Origin: VFJZ01 sp046598415
Lineage (GTDB): Bacteria; Actinomycetota; Thermoleophilia; Gaiellales; F1-60-MAGs149
Reading direction: 5' to 3'
Assembly: GCA_046598415.1 (NCBI GenBank)
Contig: JBKJIG010000098.1
Location: 1 to 64,000, forward strand
DNA length: 64,000 nucleotides
Position 1 is the first letter of the stretch. Each line of letters starts with the position of its first letter. Positions 8,288 through 17,118 of the stretch are shown in pieces. A program made the position numbers and the translations under genes. The notes under the pieces were generated by a model that made no database searches, had not been told where the DNA came from, and worked only from the letters and a program-made list of their open reading frames with translations.

Positions 8288-9850
8288 GTGCCGACGGAGG
8301 AATCCAGCCACGATCCCTTCGGGCTGCTCGAACACGTGGCGACGTCGCTCGGGCGCCACTTCTACACCTACGTGTTCCAGCCCGACGGCACGTTCGAGAC
8401 GATCTTCGAGATCGGAGCCACCTCGGAGAGCTTCCTCGGCGGCCCGACCCCCGCGGGCGTGGATGACGACGCCGCCTGGGTGGCGGCCGTCCACCCCGAC
8501 GACCGCGCGCTGTACGAGTGCCTGGACGAGCCGATCCGGCGCGGCGAGGCCGTCGACGCGCAGTACCGCCTGATCGGCGTCGACGGTCGCACCCGCTGGG
8601 TCGAGGTGCACGAGCGCGCCCGCAGCCGCGGCGACGGCAAGATCGTCGTCGACGGCGTCGTCTCCGACATCACGACCCGCAAGAAGACGGAGCTGGCGCT
8701 GCAGGCCGCCCTGCGCAAGGCCGATCGAATCGCCCGCGTCGACGGCCTCACCGGCGCCTACAACCGCCGGCACGTGACCGAGGTACTGGATGCCGAGCTG
8801 ATCCGCGCCGCGCGCAACGGCGAGCCTCTGGGCCTGCTGCTGCTCGATCTCGACCATTTCAAGCGCGTCAACGACCACCACGGGCACGGCGGCGGCGACG
8901 AGGTCCTGCGCGAGACCGTGCGGCGCATCAGCACGGTCCTGCGCGGCTACGACACCGTCGGTCGCTGGGGCGGCGAGGAGTTCATCGTGATCGTCCCGGG
9001 CCTCGTCCACGAAGAGGCGCTGCGCGCCGCGGCCGAGGGCGTCCGCCGCGCCATCCGGCAGGCTCCGTTCGCGCTCGGCGACGAGCTGGTCGTGGTCACC
9101 GTCTCGGTGGGCGCCGCCCATGCCGCAGACGGCGAGGGCGCCGACGACCTGGTGGCGGCGGCCGACCGCGCGCTGTACACCGCCAAGCGGCGGGGCCGCG
9201 ACCGGGTCGAGCTCGCCGGCGAGATCGACGACACCGACTCCGGCGGCGACGACATCGAGGCGCTCCGTGTCGCGCAGGCACTCGCCAACGCCTCCAGCGT
9301 GCGTGAGGGCATCTCGCCGATCCACGACGAACAGGTCGCCCGGTTGACGGCCCTGGTTGCGGAGGAGCTCGCCCTACCCCGCGAGCTGGTACGCCGCGTT
9401 CGGCTCGGCGGCTGGCTGCACGACGTCGGCAAGGTCGCCGTCCCCGACCGGATCCTGACGAAGACGAGCGACCTCGAGCCGCACGAGTGGGCGATCGTCC
9501 GGACGCATCCCGAGGTCGGCGAGGAGCTGATCCGCCGCATCCCGGTGCTCGCCGGCGCCGCCCGCGCGGTGCGCCACCACCACGAGCGCTTCGACGGCTC
9601 CGGCTATCCCGACGGCCTCGCCGGCGAGTCGATCCCGATCGAGGCGCGCATCGTGGCAGCCGTCGACACGTACTGCGCGATCACCGACGACCGGTTGTTC
9701 CGCCCCGGCCGGTCGCACATCGACGCCATCGCCGAGCTGGAGCGCTCGGCCGGCACGCAGCTCGATCCGTGGGTCGTCGCCGCCCTGGTGCGAGCGCTGG
9801 AGCGCGAGCGCGGCCGCATCGCGGCGAGCCTGCTGCGCGGCGTCGCCTAA
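8288..9850 (+). CDS. PAS-GGDEF-HD-GYP bifunctional c-di-GMP enzyme
   Basis: A 520-residue cytoplasmic signalling protein. A PAS domain (about 20-132, ending in the DITxRK hallmark) is followed by a diguanylate cyclase domain with an intact GGEEF (228-232) and an upstream inhibitory-site RGYD (219-222). An HD-GYP phosphodiesterase domain follows, with HDVGK (378-382), HHE and DGSGYP (about 431-441). Both synthesis and breakdown of c-di-GMP therefore look chemically possible. A start at GTG 8288 fits the leaderless promoter just upstream. The stop overlaps the convergent neighbour's stop (CTAA). A paralogue with the same core lies at 46559-48718. Confidence 0.9.
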   Translation: MPTEESSHDPFGLLEHVATSLGRHFYTYVFQPDGTFETIFEIGATSESFLGGPTPAGVDDDAAWVAAVHPDDRALYECLDEPIRRGEAVDAQYRLIGVDGRTRWVEVHERARSRGDGKIVVDGVVSDITTRKKTELALQAALRKADRIARVDGLTGAYNRRHVTEVLDAELIRAARNGEPLGLLLLDLDHFKRVNDHHGHGGGDEVLRETVRRISTVLRGYDTVGRWGGEEFIVIVPGLVHEEALRAAAEGVRRAIRQAPFALGDELVVVTVSVGAAHAADGEGADDLVAAADRALYTAKRRGRDRVELAGEIDDTDSGGDDIEALRVAQALANASSVREGISPIHDEQVARLTALVAEELALPRELVRRVRLGGWLHDVGKVAVPDRILTKTSDLEPHEWAIVRTHPEVGEELIRRIPVLAGAARAVRHHHERFDGSGYPDGLAGESIPIEARIVAAVDTYCAITDDRLFRPGRSHIDAIAELERSAGTQLDPWVVAALVRALERERGRIAASLLRGVA

Positions 9851-12273
9851 CCAGCTACTGCGCGGCTCGCCTGGCCGCCGAGGCTGCTCTTGACCGTCAC
9901 GTTGCCGGGACTGGACGACGTGTTCGACTCGAACCGCCCGCCCGAGATCGTCCCCAGGAGGACGTCGGTGGCGGTGACGTAGACGCGCAGCGTCGCGCCC
10001 GAAGCGGAACTGCTCGCCTCGACGCGCAGCCGCCCGCCGCTCCACTCGGCCCGGGTGATCGTGACGGTATCCGTGGCGGGTGGCGGCGGCGCCGCGGCGG
10101 TGACCGTCAGCGTCGCGCTCCGGCTCGCGCCGCCACCGGTGGCGGTGATGGTGATGGTGACCGTGCCGGCGCTCGAGGTCGAGACGCCGAACGCGGCGCT
10201 CGACGCGCCGGCCGGCACGGTGATCGTGGCGGGCACGCTCGCGGCCGCTCCAGAGCTCGACAGCGACACCGCGACGCCCCCGGACGGCGCAGCCGACGAC
10301 AGCGTCACGGTGCCTGTCGAGGTCGTGCCGGCTACGACCGTCGACGGGCTGACGCTGAGCGCGCTGACGCCGGGCGCTGACGGCGGCGGCGGCGGGGCGA
10401 CGGGCTCCAGCGTCAGCTGCGTCGTCAGCGTCACGCCGCCACCGGACACCGAGATGTCGACGACGGTGCGGGCCGCGACGGCGACGGTCGAGATGATGAA
10501 CCCGCCCGCCGCCGCGAACTGCGGGACGATCACCGTCCCCGGCACGCCGACGAGATCGGGTCGCGAGGTGGCGAGCGAGAACGTGACGTCGGCGTCGCGC
10601 GGGTCGGCCGCGGTGACGCGCCCGAACGAGCCCGACGAGCTCGATGTCGTGGCCGGGTCGAGCGTGATCGACGTCGGTTGCGGTTGCGCGGTCAGCGTCG
10701 TCGTCGCCTGGACGGACACGCCCTTCCACGTCGCGGTGATGGTCACCGGCGTGTCGCTCGCGACCAGGCTGGTCGGCATGGTGAAGGCACTCGACTCGAC
10801 ACCGGCGGGCACCGTCACGGTTGCCGGCGGGCGGACGGCGGGATTCGAGCTCGTCAGGCTCACCACCGCGCCGCCGGGCGGCGCCTGCCCGTGCAGCATC
10901 ACGATGCCGCCGCTCGTCACGCCTCCGTTCTGTCGCAGCGGAACGCCGAGGAGGCTCTCCAGCGACGTCGGGCTGACCGTGAACGTCTGCGTCGTCGACT
11001 CGGAGCCGATCGTCGCCGTGATCGTCACGGTCACCGGCGCGGTCACCTGGCCGGTCGTGAACGGGAACCGCACGAACGACGTCGAGCCCTGGACGGCCAC
11101 GGACGCGGGCAGCGGCGCGGCCTGCGAATCCGAGCTCGAGAGGCTGACGGTGGCGCCCGAGGCCGGCACGGCGCGGTTCAGCTGCAGGTCGACGAGGGTG
11201 TTCTGGCCGCTGGCCAGGTTTCCGGTCAGCAGCGTGATCGTGCTGACACGCAGCGGGCCGTCGGCAATGGTGAAGGTGCCGGTCTGAGACCAGGCGGTCG
11301 CCGCCGCCGTCCCGGCGGTGTTGACGACGCCCTGGAACGACCGCACGCGCCAGAACTTCGGGCCGGCGGTCGGCAGGGTGATCACCGTGTAGCTCGGCCC
11401 GTTCAGCTGCGGGATGTCATCCTCGACCTGCGTGAAGCCGGCGTCACGGGCGATCTGCAGCTCGTAGCCCGACGACTGCGGGTTGACGACGTGGTTCCAC
11501 GCGAACGTCACCGGCATCGACGTCGTGACGTTGCCGGTCGGCGAGACGATGGTCGGCGCCGCGGCGATCGGCGCGGAGAAGGTGATGCTGAATGTGATCA
11601 CGTTCGACGGCGCGCTGTAGTCGCCGTCCGCGTCGACCGCGAACACGCGGGCGCTGTAGGTGCCGCGATCGACGGTCGTGATGAGGATGTCGGTCGACAG
11701 CGTCTCCTGCTCCCACCGGAAGACGACCCCGTTGGTCGGGAAGGCCGGGTCCTTCGACGCCTCGAGGACGTACTTGACGGTCCCGGGCGACGCACTCCAG
11801 CTCATGCCGAACGACTCCCACGGGTGGAAGCTCGTGCCGCCGCGCGGTGGGTTCAGCGTCGGCCGCGCCGGTGCTCCGGCCCCGGCGCCGGTCACGGAAA
11901 CTTTCCTCGCGGCCGAGAAGGGCCCCATCACGAAGTCGTTGCTGACCGCCTGGACGCGCCAGAAGTACGTGCCCGCCGCGAGGCCGCTGACGACCGAGGT
12001 GGTGGCCGGCGCCATCACGGAGTCCTGGCGCAGCACCTTGGCGAACGTCGAGGTCGCGCTGACCTGCCAGTTGTACGCGAGGATCCCCGACGGGTCGGCG
12101 GACGCCGACCAGCTGATTGCGAACGGCATGGTGACGGACGCGGAGGCGGCAGGTGCCTGGAGCGCGGGCGCAGAGGGCGCTCCGCGCGCGGTGCCTGCGA
12201 AGACCGGTACGAGGAGGACGACGGCCACCGAGACGCGGAAGGCACGAAGCCTCGCTGCTTGCCACCACGTCAT
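9847..12273 (-). CDS. Secreted Fn3/Ig-like repeat surface protein
   Basis: An 808-residue protein with a signal peptide (basic start, then VSVAVVLLVPVFAGTARGA). Three fibronectin-III-like repeats follow, with recurring WSAS...Y...FWRV and W-N...YELQIARD signatures (about 30-340). After them come several Ser/Thr/Val-rich beta repeats of the form VSLSSS...PATVTVPAG...F...T (about 340-720). The C-terminal module (WSGGRLRVEASSSASGATL) occurs at the end of many secreted actinobacterial proteins. Probably an extracellular structural or adhesive protein. ATG 12273 is preferred over GTG 12276 because GGGGGG lies 5 bases upstream of it. No sortase motif is seen. Confidence 0.8.
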   Translation of the reverse strand: MTWWQAARLRAFRVSVAVVLLVPVFAGTARGAPSAPALQAPAASASVTMPFAISWSASADPSGILAYNWQVSATSTFAKVLRQDSVMAPATTSVVSGLAAGTYFWRVQAVSNDFVMGPFSAARKVSVTGAGAGAPARPTLNPPRGGTSFHPWESFGMSWSASPGTVKYVLEASKDPAFPTNGVVFRWEQETLSTDILITTVDRGTYSARVFAVDADGDYSAPSNVITFSITFSAPIAAAPTIVSPTGNVTTSMPVTFAWNHVVNPQSSGYELQIARDAGFTQVEDDIPQLNGPSYTVITLPTAGPKFWRVRSFQGVVNTAGTAAATAWSQTGTFTIADGPLRVSTITLLTGNLASGQNTLVDLQLNRAVPASGATVSLSSSDSQAAPLPASVAVQGSTSFVRFPFTTGQVTAPVTVTITATIGSESTTQTFTVSPTSLESLLGVPLRQNGGVTSGGIVMLHGQAPPGGAVVSLTSSNPAVRPPATVTVPAGVESSAFTMPTSLVASDTPVTITATWKGVSVQATTTLTAQPQPTSITLDPATTSSSSGSFGRVTAADPRDADVTFSLATSRPDLVGVPGTVIVPQFAAAGGFIISTVAVAARTVVDISVSGGGVTLTTQLTLEPVAPPPPPSAPGVSALSVSPSTVVAGTTSTGTVTLSSAAPSGGVAVSLSSSGAAASVPATITVPAGASSAAFGVSTSSAGTVTITITATGGGASRSATLTVTAAAPPPPATDTVTITRAEWSGGRLRVEASSSASGATLRVYVTATDVLLGTISGGRFESNTSSSPGNVTVKSSLGGQASRAVAG

Positions 12274-12360
12274 CACGGCCCCCCATCGACGAACAGTCCC
12301 TAGGGAAGCTGTACCCGACTGGAGACCGGCCCTAACCCCGACATTGGTCGTACGACTAGG

Positions 12361-13449
12361 CTAGGCGACGCCGCGCAGGCGCGCCGCGGCGGGCAGCGAC
12401 TGCAGCTTGCGCAGGCTCTGATTCTCGATCTGGCGGATCCGCTCGCGGGTGACGTTGAACGCGCGGCCGACCTCGTCCAGCGTCCGCGGGCTCTGGCCGT
12501 CGAGGCCGTAGCGCAGCTCGAGCACCCGGCGCTCGCGGTACGGCAGCGCGTCGAGCAACTCGCGCAGCGCCTCGCGCCGCAACGTGATCTCGGCGACCTC
12601 CTCGGGGCGGTCGCTGTGCTGGTCGGCCAGGAAATCGCCGAACGACGACTCGTCCTCGTCGCCGACCGGCTTCTCGAGCGAGATCGGCGCCTGCGCGGAG
12701 CGCTTGATGTGTTCGACCTCGTCGATCGGGATCGCGGTCGCGAGCGCCAGCTCCTCGAGCGTCGGCTCGCGGCCCAGGTCGGACAGCAGCTTGCGTTCGG
12801 TGCGGCTGATCTTGTTCAGCTTCTCGACCACGTGCACCGGCATGCGGACGGTGCGCGCCTTGTCGGCGAGGGCCCGCGCCACCGCCTGACGGATCCACCA
12901 CGTCGCGTACGTGGAGAACTTGAAGCCCTTCCGGTAGTCGAACTTCTCGACCGCGCGCACCAGCCCGATCGTGCCCTCCTGGATCAGGTCGAGAAACGGC
13001 AGGCCCTGGTTGCGATAGTTCTTCGAGATCGAGACGACGAGGCGCAGGTTGGCCTCGATCATGCGGTTCTTCGCCTGGTCGTCACCGCGCTCGATGCGCT
13101 TCGCGAGATCGACCTCCTGGGCACCGGTCAGCAGGCGGACGCGCCCGATGTCCTTCAGGAACAGCTGCAGCGCGTCGGTCGAGACCTCGCGCGTCGTCAG
13201 GTCGAGGACGATCTCCTCCTCGGCACCGCCGACCACCACATCGACTTCGAGCGCCTCGAGCGCGCGGTAGAAGTCGTCGATCTGGTCGGCGTCGAGATCG
13301 AGCGTGTCGAGCGCGCCGACGATCTCGTCCTGGGTGACGGCGCCGGCCTCGCGGACGCGCTCGATCAGGGCCCGGGTCTCGTCGCTGGCGAGCAGCTCGA
13401 CGTCGGGTTCGAAGACCCCCTCGTCGTCGGGCACCTGCTCGCCAACCAT
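12361..13449 (-). CDS. rpoD: Primary RNA polymerase sigma factor (RpoD/SigA)
   Basis: A 362-residue group 1 sigma factor. Region 1.1 (about 20-75) is present. Region 1.2-2 has the LFLKDIGRVRLLT and NLRLVVSISKNYRNQG segments. The -10-recognition helix reads GFKFSTYATWWIRQA. Region 3 follows, and region 4 has the helix-turn-helix TLDEVGRAFNVTRERIRQIE. It should direct transcription of housekeeping genes at promoters like those listed here. ATG 13449 is preferred over GTG 13458 because GGAAGG sits 8 bases before it. TATGCT at 13483-13488 (minus strand) is a candidate -10. Confidence 0.93.
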   Translation of the reverse strand: MVGEQVPDDEGVFEPDVELLASDETRALIERVREAGAVTQDEIVGALDTLDLDADQIDDFYRALEALEVDVVVGGAEEEIVLDLTTREVSTDALQLFLKDIGRVRLLTGAQEVDLAKRIERGDDQAKNRMIEANLRLVVSISKNYRNQGLPFLDLIQEGTIGLVRAVEKFDYRKGFKFSTYATWWIRQAVARALADKARTVRMPVHVVEKLNKISRTERKLLSDLGREPTLEELALATAIPIDEVEHIKRSAQAPISLEKPVGDEDESSFGDFLADQHSDRPEEVAEITLRREALRELLDALPYRERRVLELRYGLDGQSPRTLDEVGRAFNVTRERIRQIENQSLRKLQSLPAAARLRGVA

Positions 13450-13482
13450 GCCTCGCACCTTCCGCTCGCCCTGGCCTCCCGC

Positions 13483-13488
13483 AGCATA
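13483..13488 (-). promoter_or_regulatory. Candidate -10 of rpoD
   Basis: Minus strand TATGCT, 33 bases upstream of the ATG and followed by a GGAAGG ribosome site. No convincing -35 is seen. Confidence 0.4.
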
Positions 13489-13533
13489 CGGCCGGTTTCG
13501 GTCGGACGAAAGGCGATTCTGTGCGGATCGGCG

Positions 13534-14550
13534 CTATTTCGGCGCGAAGAACTCCGCCAGCCGGGCCAGCCGCGTGCCCGGAGCCTCGCTCGCAACCTGG
13601 CGGAACTCGGCCTGTGCCTTCTCCGGCTGGCCGATCCACAGCAGCATCATCGCGAGGTGGAAGCGCGGCGACGGATCGGTCTTGCGGTCGCGCACGAGCG
13701 GCCCGACGGTGCCGAACGCCTTGGCCGGGTCGTCCTTCTGGAAGCCCGCCAGCACCAGCGCGACCTGCGACTCGATACTGGTCGGATCGGCCCTCAGCGC
13801 CTGGGTGTAGACCTTCACCGCCTCGAGCCGCCGCCCGGCGCCCTGCAGCGCGGCGCCGTACTGCAACTGGGCCTGCGCGTCGTTGGGCGCCTGGTCGGCA
13901 GCCACCTTCAGCGAGCCGAGCGTCGCGCCCTTCGGCGGGTCCTCGGCGGGCACGAACAGCGGGTAGCCCGGCTGCATGGTCGGGTGCAGCAGGTCGTCGG
14001 CCTTGACGCCGTAGAACGACTCCGGCGCGCCGTCGCGGACGGCTCGCAGCGCCGCGGTCGCCTGCGGCAGACGGCCCGCCCACAGCTGGACGACGCCCAG
14101 CTCGTAGCGGGCGAACGGCGAGGAGGGCGCGAGCAGCTCGAGACGCGAGATGGTCGCATCGGGCGACTTCGCGTTGTAGCTCGCGACGACGAGAGCGGTG
14201 TCGGCGGCGGGCTCACCCAGCTTCTTGGCGGCGTTGAACGCCGCGCTGGCGGCCACGGCGTCGCCGCGGACGAGCTGCTCGGATCCGATCGCCATCTGGA
14301 CGTCGGCGCGTGCGGGATCCTCGGTCGCGATCGCCTCCAGCGACGCCAGGCGGTCGTCGGTGGAGGCGTCGGCGACCGGCGGCAGCGCGACCAGCGGCAG
14401 GCCCGACAGCGGCGCCGCCGCGGCGGTCGAGGCGGCTTCCGCGCGCACCGGATCGTCCGACGAGCCGAGCGCGACCGCGACGACCACCCCCGCCCCCGCC
14501 ACGGCGAGTCCGAGCAGCACACCGAGACGCTGGCGCGATAGCTGAGCCAC
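13534..14550 (-). CDS. Membrane-anchored TPR protein
   Basis: A 338-residue protein with one N-terminal hydrophobic helix (about 9-28, LGVLLGLAVAGAGVVVAVAL) and an Ala-rich linker. It is followed by at least four tetratricopeptide-like helical repeats (for example AQLQYGAALQGAGRRLEAVKV and PRFHLAMMLLWIGQPEKA). The likely topology is an anchored, extracytoplasmic scaffold; no partner is known. The GTG start lies 6 bases after TACCTT, a leaderless arrangement. It lies upstream of rpoD on the same strand with an 84-bp gap. Confidence 0.75.
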   Translation of the reverse strand: MAQLSRQRLGVLLGLAVAGAGVVVAVALGSSDDPVRAEAASTAAAAPLSGLPLVALPPVADASTDDRLASLEAIATEDPARADVQMAIGSEQLVRGDAVAASAAFNAAKKLGEPAADTALVVASYNAKSPDATISRLELLAPSSPFARYELGVVQLWAGRLPQATAALRAVRDGAPESFYGVKADDLLHPTMQPGYPLFVPAEDPPKGATLGSLKVAADQAPNDAQAQLQYGAALQGAGRRLEAVKVYTQALRADPTSIESQVALVLAGFQKDDPAKAFGTVGPLVRDRKTDPSPRFHLAMMLLWIGQPEKAQAEFRQVASEAPGTRLARLAEFFAPK

Positions 14551-14556
14551 GCTCCC

Positions 14557-14562
14557 AAGGTA
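14557..14562 (-). promoter_or_regulatory. Leaderless -10 box of the TPR protein gene
   Basis: Minus strand TACCTT, 6 bases before GTG at 14550. Confidence 0.5.
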
Positions 14563-14626
14563 CTACGCGCAGGCCCCGAGATCGGAATAGCCGGCACCGC
14601 GGGCGCGTTCCTACTGATGCTGCGGA

Positions 14627-14657
14627 TTGCGTACGCTTATCCGTCGGCTCGATACAT
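14627..14657 (+). promoter_or_regulatory. Promoter of the cysteine-synthesis operon
   Basis: TTGCGT at 14627-14632 and GATACAT at 14651-14657 with an 18-bp spacer. A GAGGAG ribosome site follows at 14679-14684, 10 bases before the ATG. Confidence 0.55.
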
Positions 14658-14694
14658 TGCTGCGGCCCGCGTGCCGCCGAGGAGCGTCCGTCCC

Positions 14695-15873
14695 ATGCCC
14701 AGCTACCGCGAACTGCTCGCCCAGGTGAAGAGCGAGATCGACGAGATCGACCCCCGCGACGCCGCGGAGGCGCTTGACTCCGCCGTGCCGCCGACCCTGA
14801 TCGATGTCCGCGAGGCGGACGAGTTCGAGGCCGGCGCGATCAAGGGCGCTCTGCACATCCCACGCGGCAACCTGGAGTCGCGCATCGAGGCGGCCGTGCC
14901 CGATCGCGGCACGCCCGTGATCCTCTCGTGCCAGTCCGGCGCGCGCTCGGCCTTCGCGGCCAAGGCGCTGCAGGAGCTCGGCTACGAGCATGTCACGTCG
15001 CTCGCCGGCGGGTTCTCGCGCTGGAAGCAGAACGGCCATCCGTGGGCCGTCCCGGCCGTGCTGGACGCCGAGCGCCGTCGCCGGTACAGCCGCCACATCC
15101 TCATCCCCGAGGTGGGCGAGGCCGGCCAGCTGAAGCTGCTCGCCTCCAAGGTCCTGATGATCGGCGCAGGCGGCCTCGGCTCGCCCTCCGGCCTGTACCT
15201 GGCCGCCGCCGGCGTCGGCACGATCGGCATCATCGACGAGGACATCGTCGATGACTCGAACCTGCAGCGGCAGATCCTGCACACCACCGAACGCATCGGC
15301 ATGGCCAAGACCGAGTCGGCTCGGGTGGCGCTCACCGCGCTCAACCCCGACGTCGAGATCGTCGCCTACAACGAGCGCCTCACCTCGGCGAACATCGATC
15401 GCATCCTCCCCGGCTACGACCTGGTCGTCGACGGCACCGACAACTTCCCGACCCGGTACCTGCTCAACGACGCGAGCGTCAAGCACGACATCCCCGTCGT
15501 GCACGCCTCCATCTTCCGGTTCGAGGGCCAGATGACGGTGTTCAAGCCGCACGTGGGCCCGTGCTACCGCTGCCTCTTCCCCGAGCCGCCGCCGGTCGAC
15601 ATGGCGCCGAGCTGCGCCGAGGGCGGCGTCCTCGGCGTGCTGCCCGGCATCATGGGCACCCTGCAGGCCTCCGAGGCGCTGAAGCTGCTGCTCGGCATCG
15701 GCGAGCCGCTGGTCGGCCGGCTGCTGCTGGTCGACGCGCTCGAGGCGAGCTTCCACGAGGTCGCGCTGCGGCGCGATCCGGGCTGCCCCGTTTGCGGCGA
15801 CAACGCCGCTGAGATCACCTACATCGACTACGAGCAGTTCTGCGCCGGCCCGAGCCGCGTCGCAGCGCACTGA
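14695..15873 (+). CDS. moeZ: Rhodanese-E1 fusion: sulfur-carrier adenylyltransferase/sulfurtransferase (MoeZ-type)
   Basis: A 392-residue enzyme predicted to adenylate the C-terminus of the sulfur carrier encoded next door and convert it to a thiocarboxylate. An N-terminal rhodanese domain (about 15-115) has the active loop CQSGARS, with Cys79. A ThiF/MoeB E1-like domain (about 125-385) has the nucleotide loop GAGGLGS (158-164) and zinc pairs Cys290/Cys293 and Cys364/Cys367. Mycobacterial MoeZ has the reverse order, with rhodanese at the C-terminus. The start is set by GAGGAG 10 bases before the ATG. It is the first gene of a four-gene operon with the carrier, the synthase and the protease. 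Confidence 0.88.
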   Translation: MPSYRELLAQVKSEIDEIDPRDAAEALDSAVPPTLIDVREADEFEAGAIKGALHIPRGNLESRIEAAVPDRGTPVILSCQSGARSAFAAKALQELGYEHVTSLAGGFSRWKQNGHPWAVPAVLDAERRRRYSRHILIPEVGEAGQLKLLASKVLMIGAGGLGSPSGLYLAAAGVGTIGIIDEDIVDDSNLQRQILHTTERIGMAKTESARVALTALNPDVEIVAYNERLTSANIDRILPGYDLVVDGTDNFPTRYLLNDASVKHDIPVVHASIFRFEGQMTVFKPHVGPCYRCLFPEPPPVDMAPSCAEGGVLGVLPGIMGTLQASEALKLLLGIGEPLVGRLLLVDALEASFHEVALRRDPGCPVCGDNAAEITYIDYEQFCAGPSRVAAH

Positions 15874-15882
15874 GAGGGACCC

Positions 15883-16158
15883 ATGCCCGTCAAGCTCCGC
15901 ATGCCGCCGATCCTCCGCCCCCAGGTGGGCGGCGCCCGCGACGTCGCGGCCTCGGGGGCGACGCTGTCCGAGGTCCTCGACGACCTGTTCGCGCAGTTCC
16001 CGTCCGTTCGCGACCAGCTCGTCGACGCCGATGGCAACCTGAACAAGTTCGTGAACGTGTACGTCTCGAACGAGGACGTCCGCCTCGGCGACGGCCTGCA
16101 GACGGCCGTGCCGGACGGCTCGACGGTGATCGTGCTCCCCGCGATGGCCGGAGGCTGA
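15883..16158 (+). CDS. cysO: CysO/MoaD-ThiS family sulfur carrier protein
   Basis: A 91-residue ubiquitin-fold protein ending in LPAMAGG. The terminal Gly-Gly is the residue pair that is adenylated and thiocarboxylated in this family. Internal features match MoaD/CysO (DVAASGATLSEVLDDLF, NLNKFVNVYVS). GAGAGGGA lies just upstream of the ATG. It is flanked by the activating E1 and by a CysM-type synthase, so it should carry the sulfide used for cysteine synthesis. A role as a molybdopterin carrier is less likely in this setting. Confidence 0.88.
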   Translation: MPVKLRMPPILRPQVGGARDVAASGATLSEVLDDLFAQFPSVRDQLVDADGNLNKFVNVYVSNEDVRLGDGLQTAVPDGSTVIVLPAMAGG

Positions 16159-16161
16159 ACG

Positions 16162-17118
16162 TTGTCCGCAGTCGGCACCCGCACCGGTGACCTGATCTCG
16201 GCGATCGGGTCGACGCCGCTCGTCGAGCTGCCCCGGCTCCGCGACGAGGCCGGCGCGCGGCTGTACGCCAAGCTCGAGATGATGAACCCGACCGGCTCGG
16301 TCAAGGACCGCGTCGCGCGGTCGATGATCGAGGCGGCAGAGGCCGAGGGACGGCTCTCACCGGGCCAGGTCGTGCTCGAGCCGACCAGCGGGAACACCGG
16401 CATCTCGCTGGCCATGATCTGCCGCCTGCGCGGCTACCGCATGTGCGCCGTGATGCCGGAGTCGGCCACGCCCGAGCGAGCCGACTCGCTGCGCATGTAC
16501 GGCGCCGAGATCGTCTGGTCGCCGGGCGAGCTGGGCTCGAACGGCGCGGTCGCGCTGGCGCGCGAGCTGGCCGCCGCCGACCCCGACGTCTACATGCCGT
16601 TCCAGTACGCCAACCCGGCGAACCCCGACGCGCACTACCGCACGACCGGGCCCGAGATCGTCGGCGCGCTCGGTGGCCGCGTCGACGCGTTCGTCGCCGG
16701 CCTCGGCACGGGCGGCACGCTGATGGGCGCCGGCCAGGCGCTGCGCGAGGCGAACCCGGCCGTCAAGATCATCGCCGCCGAGCCGCTCCAGGGCGACGCC
16801 GTGATGGGCCTGCGCTCGCTCGAAGACGGCTACACGCCCGAGATCCTCGACATCTCGAAGCTCGACCGGCGGGTGCTCGTGTCGAACGCCGACGCGCTCG
16901 TCGGGCTGCGCGCGCTGCTCGACCGGGAGGGCATCTGGGCGGGCGTCTCCGCCGGCGCCGTGGTCGAGTTGGCGCGCCGCGTCGCCGCGTCGATGGATCC
17001 CGACCAGAACGTCGTCTGCCTGCTCGCCGACGGCGGCTGGAAGTACGCATCGGCCGGCCTCTGGAGCCGCGACGCGAACGAGCTCGAGGAGGACATGGAG
17101 GACCGGCTCTGGTGGTAG
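16162..17118 (+). CDS. cysM: CysO-dependent cysteine synthase (CysM-type, PLP)
   Basis: A 318-residue fold-type II PLP enzyme. The PLP lysine is Lys48 in NPTGSVKDR; EPTSGNTGISLA forms the substrate loop and AGLGTGGTLMG binds the phosphate. The mycobacterial orthologue joins O-phosphoserine with CysO thiocarboxylate, and this linkage predicts the same. A TTG start lies four bases after the cysO stop; no ATG or GTG fits better. The C-terminal tail (RDANELEEDMEDRLWW) resembles the mycobacterial CysM tail that closes over the active site. The stop overlaps the next start. Confidence 0.88.
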   Translation: MSAVGTRTGDLISAIGSTPLVELPRLRDEAGARLYAKLEMMNPTGSVKDRVARSMIEAAEAEGRLSPGQVVLEPTSGNTGISLAMICRLRGYRMCAVMPESATPERADSLRMYGAEIVWSPGELGSNGAVALARELAAADPDVYMPFQYANPANPDAHYRTTGPEIVGALGGRVDAFVAGLGTGGTLMGAGQALREANPAVKIIAAEPLQGDAVMGLRSLEDGYTPEILDISKLDRRVLVSNADALVGLRALLDREGIWAGVSAGAVVELARRVAASMDPDQNVVCLLADGGWKYASAGLWSRDANELEEDMEDRLWW

